Shown here in pieces: positions 14,356-23,606 of a DNA stretch of 64,000 nt (its first letter is position 1; every line of letters begins with the position of its first letter). The position numbers and the translations under genes are program-made. The notes under the pieces were generated by a model that worked only from the letters and a program-made list of their open reading frames with translations, made no database searches and was not told the DNA's origin. Origin of the DNA: Karalla daura (taxonomy: Eukaryota > Chordata > Actinopteri > Chaetodontiformes > Leiognathidae); assembly GCA_029224185.1 (NCBI GenBank), contig CM055200.1, forward strand, positions 9,378,670 to 9,442,669, read 5' to 3'.

Positions 14356-16761
14356 TGCTTCCCTCCCTCTCTCTCCCTCCCTCTCTCCCTCCCAGGACCA
14401 TCTGGATAAAGCCATCGAGCTGAAGCCTCAGGACCCCATGTCCTACTACCTGCTGGGCCGCTGGTGCTACGCTGTATGTGAGGCGGGCCACGGGCCGCGC
14501 TGCGCACCTATCTCTCTCATCTCTGCCCCGCCAGACAAACAGTGAATTTATGGAGGCTGACATGTCTGCGAGCCCCCCCCACCGCCTCCCTCCGCTCACC
14601 CACCCACGGTTTCCCCTCATTCATTCCCACTGTTTAGCTTTCCCCACGGTTTGTTTTCCCCTCGGTCAAAAGCGCCACAGGAGGTTAACACCAGCCATTG
14701 TTTGCTTTAAATCAGATTGTACCAGGGACATATTTTCATCCTGTTTCTCCTCGCCTCGCGTTCTACCAGCGCGACTTTTCTTTCTTTTTTTCTTTGTTTT
14801 CATTTGTTTTTCGCCCATGCGGCCGATCATTGTTTCTGCCTCGAGCCGTCAATCATCCGATCGCAGCCTCCCGAACGCATCGACGAATTACGCTCGGCTA
14901 GACGCGCTCCGTTCCCGCGTGTTCCTGTTGCGTCGCGGGCTGTTTTATCGCAGAAAAAAAAACCTGCAGCCGGTTTTAAAGCTGCTCCCTGAAAGGAAGG
15001 AAGCAATTCCAGAGATCGCCCTGATTAGACTTGCTAATGCCGGGCTCCTCGGCTGGAACCGGAGAGCGAGCCGAGGGCCCGCGCCTCGCCAGCGGAGCGC
15101 CAACACCTGATATTTCCAGGGCTTGGGTTTGTAGGAGCTGCCTGCGATGCGTCCGCGGATCGAACAATGATCCGCTTGTTTGCGCTCCGCCAGCGGTTCT
15201 GTCGCGGGGCCGCGGCAGTGACGCCAGAGCAATGCTACACCTGCAATTAGAGGCCGCGCTGATGAATGCGGCGAAGCAGGAACATTAGATGTTTGACCCG
15301 GGCCAGTTCATCCTGGCCGGTATCGCCATCATCAACCTGCGAACAGTGCCAGAGGACAAGTGACAGGCTGTTGCCACGGAAACAGATACACCAGTTACAC
15401 CGAAGGAATCTGAGAAACTTTCCCCTCTTGGAAAGTTTAGATGAGTTTTATCAGAAGAGACCTCATCCGTATCGCATTTCGTTGAACGTCCGCTGAAAGA
15501 TATGCAAATCTCACGTCCCCTGGAGTGTTTGACAGGCTGCTTTGTAGCCCGGGTGTCCCGTTTCCTTTCGCATGAATGTGCGGAATCGGCTTTTGACCGG
15601 AGGTGTCCTGACGTTTCACAGGTGGCTCAGTTGTCATGGCTGGAGAGGAGGGTTGCCGCAACGCTGTTCGGAGAGCCTCCCAGCGCTTCGGTGGAAGATG
15701 CGCTGAAGCATTTTCGAAAGGTACAGTGATTCATTCTTCAATCACTCTCTCCATATGATCCCTCGAGGCCCGCGGAACATGTCTCTGCATCTGAGTGTTT
15801 CGCCACACGTTAAAAAAAAAAGCCTCCAATCACCGGGAGGGCTTAGACTCAAGGAGTGGTACGGCTGGTCGACACACACACACACACACACACACTGGCG
15901 GGTAATTGCAGTGCTGCGTTTCATAAACGTGTGGTGGGAGAAGCTGTGAGGAGTCAGGTTCGGCCCGTGTTCTTACAACTTGCCTCCAGGTCACTGCTGT
16001 ACCCGGCTCCGCTCCGTGCTTAGAAAAGCCGAACAGATCAGATGTTTACGCAGCGCTGAAACGCATTTCGCTCCTGGCCAGTCTTTCCCGTACCTGTCTC
16101 CCCCTCGTGTCGTGCAGCTCTCACCCATCGCTTTGATTCCAACGCCCCCTGTTACAACACGCTGCCTGTGACCCGGAGTAACCCCAGAATTAATTCCGGG
16201 GTGAGAGCTCTACCCAAAACACTAACTGCAACGTTACCGAGGCAGAAGGAAGGAGACGAAGAGTTGTTCCTTCTGTCTATGTTAAGATCTGATCTTCATC
16301 CTTATTGAACAGTGTCTGCTCCTGTCCTCTCATCTCAAGCTGAAGTATCAACAGTTAACAGAAGTAATGCATCTTCCCATTCAGGTTGAGGAGCTGCAGC
16401 CTGGGTATTCCAAACTGAACTACGTGTTTCTGGCTAAGGTCAGTGCGTTCAGCCTTGCGCGGTCCTGTGTGATGCCGCTGAGACAGGTCAGTGTTCGATC
16501 AATGACTGCTCCTCCTCCTGCCTCCGCTGCAGTGTTACAAAGACCTGGGCCAGAGGGAAAAGGCGAGGAAGATGTGCGAAGCTGCTTGTTCGATGAACGC
16601 CGCTACCAAAGAGGTGAACCCCATCGCTGTCGAGCGGGAAAAACTCTTCTTCTCATCTCTCTGAGTCACAGAACCATTCATGTTGTTAAATCATCTGTTT
16701 GTCTCAGGATGAAGAGGCTCAAAAGGAACTCGACGTGCTCTGCCCAGCACTCGGAGTGTGA
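4960..16761 (+). CDS. rmdn2: Regulator of microtubule dynamics protein 2 (3' nine exons, 5' partial)
   Basis: Nine exons splice in frame: 4960-5137, 5219-5321, 6269-6329, 13596-13671, 14396-14473, 15622-15720, 16385-16438, 16533-16613 and 16708-16761 (stop TGA 16759-16761). They give about 260 residues, the C-terminal two thirds of an RMDN/FAM82 protein. All eight introns are GT-AG. Family hallmarks include PFLWRLTRAYCDV, HQWYAIMCG, YYLLGRWCYAVAQLSWLERR, AATLFGEPPS and EELQPGYSKLNYVFLAKCY, which form the helical TPR-like domain. The C-terminus matches mammalian RMDN2 better than RMDN1 or RMDN3, and neighbouring cyp1b1 supports RMDN2, since the two genes adjoin in mammals. The family binds microtubules, and the RMDN3 paralogue tethers ER to mitochondria; a tethering role here is inference. 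The first visible exon starts inside a codon, so the membrane segment and start codon are outside the window. The intron 6330-13595 is unusually long (7.3 kb). Confidence 0.94.
6998..7040. repeat. (TA)17 plus short (CA) microsatellite
   Basis: An uninterrupted TA run of about 35 bases followed by ACACACAC, within the long rmdn2 intron. Such tracts can extrude as cruciforms and are often polymorphic. Confidence 0.97.
11510..12070 (-). mobile_element. Degenerate LINE fragment, copy 1 (endonuclease part plus 3' part)
   Basis: Read on the minus strand, this encodes ARIQTKHPEVLLIISGDFSH, the endonuclease core of a teleost non-LTR retrotransposon, with stops and frameshifts around it. A segment follows that ends in a tail like the 3' end of fish LINEs (CCCTTTGGGGATCGAT region, about 11520-11545). 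Copy 2 at 19508-19940 shares most of this sequence, including the join between the endonuclease and 3' segments. The reverse transcriptase region is missing. The element is dead and lies antisense to rmdn2 in its long intron. Confidence 0.8.
12899..12921. repeat. C homopolymer (23 bases)
   Basis: A run of 23 cytosines in the long rmdn2 intron. Length is likely to be polymorphic and sequencing-error-prone; the G-rich strand could form a quadruplex. Confidence 0.97.
13782..13787 (+). promoter_or_regulatory. Candidate intronic poly(A) signal AATAAA in rmdn2
   Basis: AATAAA lies 110 bases past the donor of the 13596-13671 exon and is followed by a GT-rich stretch. Reading through the donor keeps the frame open to a TGA at 13750-13752, just before this signal. 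The arrangement is what a composite terminal exon would look like. There is no expression evidence. Confidence 0.3.
13990..14080. repeat. Polypurine tract ending in a 22-base G run
   Basis: A GAGAGGGA-type purine tract from about 13990 runs into a G homopolymer at 14058-14079, inside the 724-base rmdn2 intron. It has triplex and quadruplex potential and lies 200 bases upstream of a long TG tract in the same intron. Confidence 0.9.
14282..14354. repeat. (TG)36 tract followed by a pyrimidine tract and a splice acceptor
   Basis: An uninterrupted TG run of 73 bases, then a CT-rich tract (14355-14393), then the AG acceptor of the rmdn2 exon at 14396. The order TG repeat, pyrimidine tract, acceptor is the one known to modulate exon inclusion in human CFTR. 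Confidence 0.97.
15872..15895. repeat. (AC)12 microsatellite
   Basis: A short uninterrupted AC run in the rmdn2 intron between exons 15622-15720 and 16385-16438. Confidence 0.95.
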
Positions 16762-16797
16762 CAGCTTAAGGGACTATCATTTTACATGTGCTGTGGG

Positions 16798-16831
<34 letters not shown>

Positions 16832-19507
16832 AGTGTGTATCGAGGTTGGTTCAGGTGTGCGGTGGCATCGTATCATAAGCTACTACATTCACAACTGAGG
16901 TTTTTATATCAGACGTCTTTTAATTGTTGCAAAACAAACTTTACAGACAAGCGTTCCCATGACAACAAAGGCGATTCCCTCTTTGGTACTCGCTGTTTCT
17001 TCCTGTTCCGTCCTGGGGGTTTTTTTGTGTGTGTGTGTGTGTGTGTGAGAGTGAGTGAGTGAGTATGTTGTTGCATCTCCCACCACCCGTTCAGGAGGCG
17101 ATAACAAAAGCGCGTCAGACAATGGCGCACCCAAACAAAGATCTTGGAATGCAGTGACCACTGGACGACCCGTGTCCAGCGGCCGCTCTCGTTCACAGCC
17201 GGAGCAGGTGATGTAGGAGGTGGGCCTGGTCTCCTGTGTGGTCTTCCAGGATGCTGAGGAGCTGCTGACTTTGGCCCCCGTCCTCCGAAGACGGTCATTC
17301 CTCAGTGACTCGGAGCTCCTCACCGTCCGTGATGTTCATGTCACTCTCTCATAGGAGGGTTTCATCAGATCAATACCAGAAAGATGTTTTTGAGCGAAAC
17401 TTTTACCCCACATTTTTAGATTTGCCCGGAGCTCTGTCTTCCATGCATTTTATGTGTTTTAACATCTGTTTAGGTCTTACTCAGGTTTCACTTGATGTAA
17501 AAAAAAGAAAAGAAATTTATAATCGATGTAGTCCAGCTTTTTTCACACACACAGTGACGCCAGTTCACTGGACCAATGCAGCTCAAGTGAAACTGAAGTT
17601 AATGATGATGAGAAACAGCCGGCGAGGCGGTGTCCATGCTGCTGCTTTCCAGCTAAAATAATGATTGGACTGAAGGAACGTTTGTCTGTGGCATTTTTAT
17701 TTTGGTCTTAGTCATTCCTAATTATTTCATTAATTTTATCAAGCGTTAGATGTGCAGGTGATCTGAAGAGAGGAACTAGTTTTGTCAACTTGAAATTTGA
17801 TCCACAGGAGGAACATGGAATGGAAAGTTGGAATTTGCAGGAATTGCTTTTATGTCACAGATTTTTTTCTACCGGCACTATGAATGTAGACGATTTCTTT
17901 TTTCTTTTGTTTTCTTTCCATATGCCAAATCACATATGTAAATCTTCTCGAGCTTACATCAACTCCGACACACTACATGCGGATGACACTGTACAGAGTC
18001 TGTGGCTCTGAGTGATTAACGGTACTTGAATCTTTAATTAAATCTGTGCAATCGAGGTAAAAGCAGTCGTTTGTCATTTGTGCTGCTCCCTGATCATCTC
18101 TCTCCACTCACTGACGCTTATGTTTTTTTGTTTTTTTTCCTTGTTATGAAATTGCTCCCTGATTTATTTATTTACTTTGGCATAAAGCAGATGTTAAATC
18201 TGAAAGAAAAAAAACAAAACACCTGAAGATGTAACGAGCAGGCTCCTGCATGACTGTCAGTGATTGCAGAGTCTCAAGGCCAAGCCGAACATTTTGTGCC
18301 AGAGCAACTGGGAATTTGTTACTGGATCAGATTCAGGCCAGCTTCCTGCCAGTCTAGTCATGTTTGAGCATTTCTTTACCCTGTGGTAGAGCTGCTCCAA
18401 ATGGGTGCCTGCCTAATGAGTGCAGGTGTTTGTTTATACAGTCACGAAATCTGCACCGTCCCTTGATTTTATTGCCCTCCTCATTGCTGCTCGGTGCACC
18501 TCCGGGACTGAGGCGAGCTTCACAGGCTTCATACGGCGTGTCTTTGATTGCATCTAGTCTCAATGTCTGTTTCATTGCCTAACCCTGCACCTACATTACA
18601 TAAGATTTTATAGGCTGCAGTTCTGTGGATTTCTCTTTGTGGGAACATCTGCGTATAGCTATGGCTGCAGACACAAGCTCGAGCTAAAGAAGCTAAAGAA
18701 ACCTGGAAGACGACAGGAATGAAACATAAAAACTCAAGCGAGACCTGACCTTACTGCCCCTGCACATCTACATCAATAAGCATGCACCCACCTCTAATCA
18801 GGTCCCGAACACAAGCTGTGTTCGCAGGGATGTGGATGTGCGCCATAGCTGTAGCACTCCAGTTACCATTGAGCAGACCTTTGTCATTATATTCCTGCAT
18901 TTAGGATCTTAAAATAACATCTGAACCGGTATTTCTAATGAAACCAATGTTCCATAGCTTCTATGTTAGCACCACAGAACAAATACTCCATTCAACCATT
19001 CAACGTCCCCTCCAAATATACGGCTACAGGTAGCGACTCCTCAGCTTAGTGTCGCACAAAGACCGAAAAGCCAGTCTGACGGCGCGGATTAAATTAATAA
19101 ACTCACCTAGCGAATCCGATGAATAGAGTAAAAAAAACCTTTATTGTCATCGTACAAGTTCAACGTAATGCCCTGCGGTGCAGGTCAAGGTGTTTGCATG
19201 GCGACATGATTCACTATAACATAACAATAACATAACTGCAGTCCTAACACAGTAAGACAGGACACAAGCTGAGAAATGTTCTCAGCTGTAAAGCAGCCTT
19301 CCTTATGTAAACACTGTGTTTCTTCGACCACATATCACCCATGACCTTATTCTCAGGAAGGAGGTGATGGCAATGGGTGGTCACTTTGTTTCTAAGTCCA
19401 ATTAATTATTTAATTACTGTTCTTTTTTACAGTGTACATAATAAGCTACAACGTGTCCTGTGTTTCTGAGTTTGCTCAGAAGAGGAGCTTTTTTCATTGA
19501 AAACAGA

Positions 19508-19940
19508 GTAAATCTGGAGGATGTTTCCACCCTGTTCCAGCTGAGATGAGGAGGTGTTTTCATGGTTGCTGCTGGTGTACAGTAGGCTCTTTCTGCTGTC
19601 AGTCATCATAGGAAACGTCAACTCTCTGTCCAGCAAGAATGATGAGCTAGAGATCCTGAAGACTCAGAAAAGAAACATTTTTTCATGGCATAACAATACA
19701 TGTCTGTATCCCACCCAAAGAAACCTACATGTGAAGTTTGCTAGGATACAGACCAAACATCCTGAGGTACTTTTGATAATATCAGGAGACTTCAGTCATG
19801 TTTCCATCATGGATTTACAGGGAATCGGTGAAGAGATGCATGATGAAGATGGTAGAGGCCATTCTGAACATCCCATATAATCTAGTTCATAACACCTACA
19901 GTAGATGGACAGGTTATGGCAGATCAATAAAGTAATCCTT
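19508..19940 (+). mobile_element. Degenerate LINE fragment, copy 2
   Basis: The plus strand encodes GNVNSLSSKNDELEILKTQK and then ARIQTKHPEVLLIISGDFSH, the start and core of a non-LTR retrotransposon endonuclease. It then jumps to a 3' segment also found in copy 1 (11510-12070, minus). The 3' end carries a GATCAATAAAGTAAT-like tail, common at the ends of teleost LINEs. The reading frame is broken and the reverse transcriptase is absent. Confidence 0.82.
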
Positions 19941-21016
19941 CTCTGAGTGTCAATGGATGGGCTTTGGTCCAACCAAGGTAATCCAAGCACACTGTTGATG
20001 CTGAATGATGAATCCCATAATGGTGAGATATTCCTTTCACCCTCAACAAAGGACACGAGCCATGTGGCTACACCACTTCAAACATATCAGTTATCAGCTT
20101 GCAGTCACTTCAAACATGAATGTGAAGTGGTTTTCACTGTTGGTTCGCAACAAATATGTCACCAGTATGGACCAAGAGCCTTTCTGCTGTCACCTACCCT
20201 GAGCAGAGACTGAGAGCTAGCTATACTAGCTAGCTAGCTCAGCTGAGATAGTGTTGAGTGTAGCCCCACATGAGCAGCTATCAGACGAGCAGCGAACACC
20301 GAGAACGTCACGTCTGTATTGTACAGTCTCGCCAACATCCGAGCAGATCTCCCTTTATCCCTCCCATTCACAGTCAAAGCTCAGCTATGTCTAAGTTACA
20401 CAACTTACCGTCAACAGGAGCAGGATTGTCTGTGCGTACGTGTGTGTTTGTGTGTATTTATGCGTGTGTGCATTTGCATCCTCCTTGGCCAGTGTACGAT
20501 ACAAGCTTATCCAGAGATTCACTCTAATCTCGCTAATGCAATCTTGACAGGTCTCAGCTGTAACGACACAGGATGCCTCTACCCACTGCTGCATCTGATG
20601 TTTCATCTTCCTCAGTGGCCTCATTCCTCTACGGCCCTGATGCACGTCTGACACCCTCACACACAGCTCCTGCTTTGCTGAGAGCAAAGACAAGCCCCCC
20701 ATCGTCTTGCCTCAGATTTCCTCTCTTTCCTTCCATCTTTTGCAGAATGCAACACTTTGGGAATATTTGCATTAGGAATAACACCAAAGGAAATAGGCTG
20801 ACACAGCCCTGCAGTTACTGCACAAGTCGGTCCCATGCAGAACTGTCCTCTCCACCCTGGACTGTGCCTGGTGATCTGTCAGCTCTTTTTAGCTCCTCAA
20901 TACAGCAGAGACGTGCGAAAGAAAACTTATTCCTTCCGATTATGCTTGGAGCCTCGCCACGTATGACCTCAGTGGCACTATTTAGTCTTTGGATTTAATT
21001 TTGTACTGTGACAAAT

Positions 21017-21053
<37 letters not shown>

Positions 21054-21724
21054 AGGGGAGGGGTTGAGAGACCAGGGGAAGAGACCCTATCAGTAATCAT
21101 CTACTGTAGCTTTATCTGAATTTGTCACGCACTCACGAAAGTTGGCCAGCGGGTCGGTTGGCTGCGAGTACAGGATGTTCTGGCAGGGCGAGATAAAGTG
21201 CTGTGCAGGGAAAGGGATCTCCCAAACACTTCCCTTTTTGTTCCCACCTGACGTGGACACATGCCAGAAGTCCACAATTGAGTCTGCAGCATGACTGTAC
21301 GAAGTATGGTGTTAATCAGCTTTGCCTGACGAGCTGCGGCTGAAGAGTCACACAGAGTTTGTGAAGCCTTTTGAACAGGACCAATTTCTGTCTTTTCCAG
21401 TTTAATTTGTCAAACTTCATTTGTGACAATCAGAGGAGTTGTGTAGAGGAACAGTTTCACGGTGACCAAAGCTTACATCATGCAGTTCTGCATGAGAATA
21501 ATTTGAGGTAAAGACAGAGGTAATGTTTGGGTTTTGAGTGTTTATTGGCCTCCATTAGTTTGGGAGTGAGGAATAGAGCTTTTCTTCTGCATTAAAGCAC
21601 CACAGTAAATCAAAACATAACAACACAACAAACAACACTGCATGCCCGAGTCAACATTACATCATTTATTTACTGCAAGAACAGGGACGGTGTTTTGTTT
21701 TTTTCTGATTTCTAACAACTGCAA

Positions 21725-21764
21725 CTGTGCTACAGGTTCAACTGCAACTGAACCTGTAGCACAG
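21725..21764. repeat. Perfect hairpin, 16-base arms, 8-base loop
   Basis: The left arm CTGTGCTACAGGTTCA (21725-21740) and right arm (21749-21764) are exact reverse complements around an 8-base loop. It lies about 1.8 kb past the cyp1b1 stop, perhaps within its 3' UTR. Confidence 0.9.
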
Positions 21765-22546
21765 CCTCTGAGCTGAACAGGTGTGCTGCTATGTTTCTGT
21801 ACTGTGATTTATTAAAGCATGAATAATTCACCTCGGGTCCGTTAGCGCTTGCTTTATGATTGACATGAACCTGAGTGACATTTCTCCTAACTACTTCAGC
21901 AGGAAGAAAACAACACGTCATATACAAGCTTTTACAGTCATTTAGCAGTGTCCACAAAAGAAGGTCATTGAAACACAAACTCACCCTCAGTGTCCCGACC
22001 TTAACTCTGACAACATGTTTGTGTACATCAAGGGAGAGGAAGACAAAGTAGCATGGATTACTGGCATCTTGAGAATAAGAAAACAAAATGACAGGGTGAG
22101 AGGTTTTTTTCAAGGAGCAGCATCTTACAACATTCAAACATAAACCTTTGAGAGTAAAAAAATAAAGAGCACTAAGTGACAGAATAACACTGATCTAATA
22201 TTCACCTCCTCGTCCATGCATCAGGCATGGGACAGAACACACAGCAGGTCTGTTTCATGTACACATTGTCCTGTCAAACCGTGTCTACAGCCGTGTACAC
22301 AATACATGGAATCACTTTAAAAAGCATTCTAGTTAATAGCTTTTGGCATACAATAGTCCTTATTCCTGAGTAACTACACTTTTACACTATACATCACAAT
22401 CAATGTGTTAGTACTGGACACGCAAGTCTAGCAAGGCTGACAAACTCCAGGAGCTCATCTATCTCTATGTGTACTCTGATATGTCGAGTGGAATTTGTTG
22501 AGTCCAATTTTGCCACATATTATTTTTATTAATGGTGAAGGATCTA

Positions 22547-22838
22547 TAGAGCTGCATTATTCTCTGAGCTGATTAATTTGTCATTACTTTCTCGATTAAT
22601 CAGCTAGTTTTACTCAGCTAGTTGTTTATATCTGTTTTACAAAGGCTAAAATCAGGCCTTTAGATGCCTTTAGATTTTCAATGTTTTGACATTCACATTA
22701 AAGAAGCTGAGATTTTGACTTAACTTCTTAAAATTATTCTCAAAAAAACGTACATTGACTAGTCGACTATTAAAATAATTGTTGGTAATTTTATTAGTTG
22801 ACGAACAGTTGGTTAATGGATTATTTGCTGCAGCTCTA
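22547..22838 (+). mobile_element. MITE-like repeat with 10-base terminal inverted repeats, copy 1
   Basis: The ends TAGAGCTGCA (22547-22556) and TGCAGCTCTA (22829-22838) are exact reverse complements. The interior carries motifs such as CTCGATTAATCAGCTAG and ACATTAAAGAAGCTGA, which I recognise from a very common teleost dispersed repeat. There is no coding capacity. A second, more diverged copy lies at 57108-57381. Confidence 0.75.
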
Positions 22839-22930
22839 AATATTTAACAGAGTGTAGTCCTTTGAGATTACTTTCTTATATTTATCTGGCACTAAATTCT
22901 GATGTTTGAGTGTGTGCGTGAGTGCGAGCG

Positions 22931-22935
22931 TGTGT

Positions 22936-22987
<52 letters not shown>
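22931..22987. repeat. (TG)n microsatellite, about 28 units
   Basis: A nearly perfect TG run with one TA interruption, preceded by GTGCGAG-type imperfect repeats. Confidence 0.97.
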
Positions 22988-22990
<3 letters not shown>

Positions 22991-23279
22991 GTCAGAGAAC
23001 AAGTTCAGCCCAGGTGAGACTTGGCTCCTCTGGAATTTACAGCACTTACAAACGAGTCCATGGCTACATTTACATGGACAACAATATTCCCAAATATTGA
23101 CCTGATAGTAAATAGAGAAGAGTTTGCTTGTGGCGTTTTCATGAATACTCCATTCATATTTCTGTTTCTTGCTTGAGAGCATAGTTGGCTGAATGCCTAT
23201 TGGCACACCCAAATTGCTTTATCGTCCTTTCTAAGCACATGTCATTCATAGTTACGCTTAGTGATTGTCATTTATGTTT

Positions 23280-23315
23280 CATAAATGATGAATTACATTT
23301 AATTCATCATTTATG
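23280..23315. repeat. Perfect AT-rich hairpin, 15-base arms, 6-base loop
   Basis: CATAAATGATGAATT at 23280-23294 is the exact reverse complement of 23301-23315, around a 6-base loop. It lies about 300 bases past the cyp1b1 stop codon, so it is probably in the 3' UTR. Confidence 0.9.
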
Positions 23316-23606
23316 ACCTCATGTAAGTAAGCAAGGGGAGGTAGGACAGTGGCACGCAGTTTCCATTTTATGCATCATGGGAGGTTTCTTGTGAATAAGG
23401 TGTTTGCATGTCTGCAAATAAGAAAATCAAAATTGCAGCTTGGGTCTTATTCTGATAAAGCACATTGTTGCCCATCCGAACGGAGCCACAGACTCCTGAC
23501 CAGAGTTTAGCTTATAAATATAGTTTTCAGGCACAAAAATGAGTTATGTTCATTAGTCTTTTCTGTAGTTCAGCCTTCATTTTGTTCTGCATGTTGCAGT
23601 CAGTTT

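Larger units (their letters stand above)
16762..23606. other. Intergenic region between the 3' ends of rmdn2 and cyp1b1
   Basis: The two genes converge here, so this stretch must hold both 3' UTRs. An ATTAAA at 18037-18042 is a possible rmdn2 poly(A) signal. TTTATT near 21666 (AATAAA on the minus strand) is a possible distal signal for cyp1b1, whose mammalian 3' UTR is long. Also present are short GT runs (16799-16830, 17027-17047, 21023-21050), a LINE-tail-like piece at 19130-19260 (minus), LINE copy 2, a MITE, a (GT)n tract and two hairpins. I see no additional gene. Confidence 0.6.

Noticed and set aside
14478..15110. 210-codon plus-strand open frame between rmdn2 exons
   Set aside because: Begins just after a good donor in the intron and has a low-complexity Ser/Phe/Arg composition; no homologue recognised.
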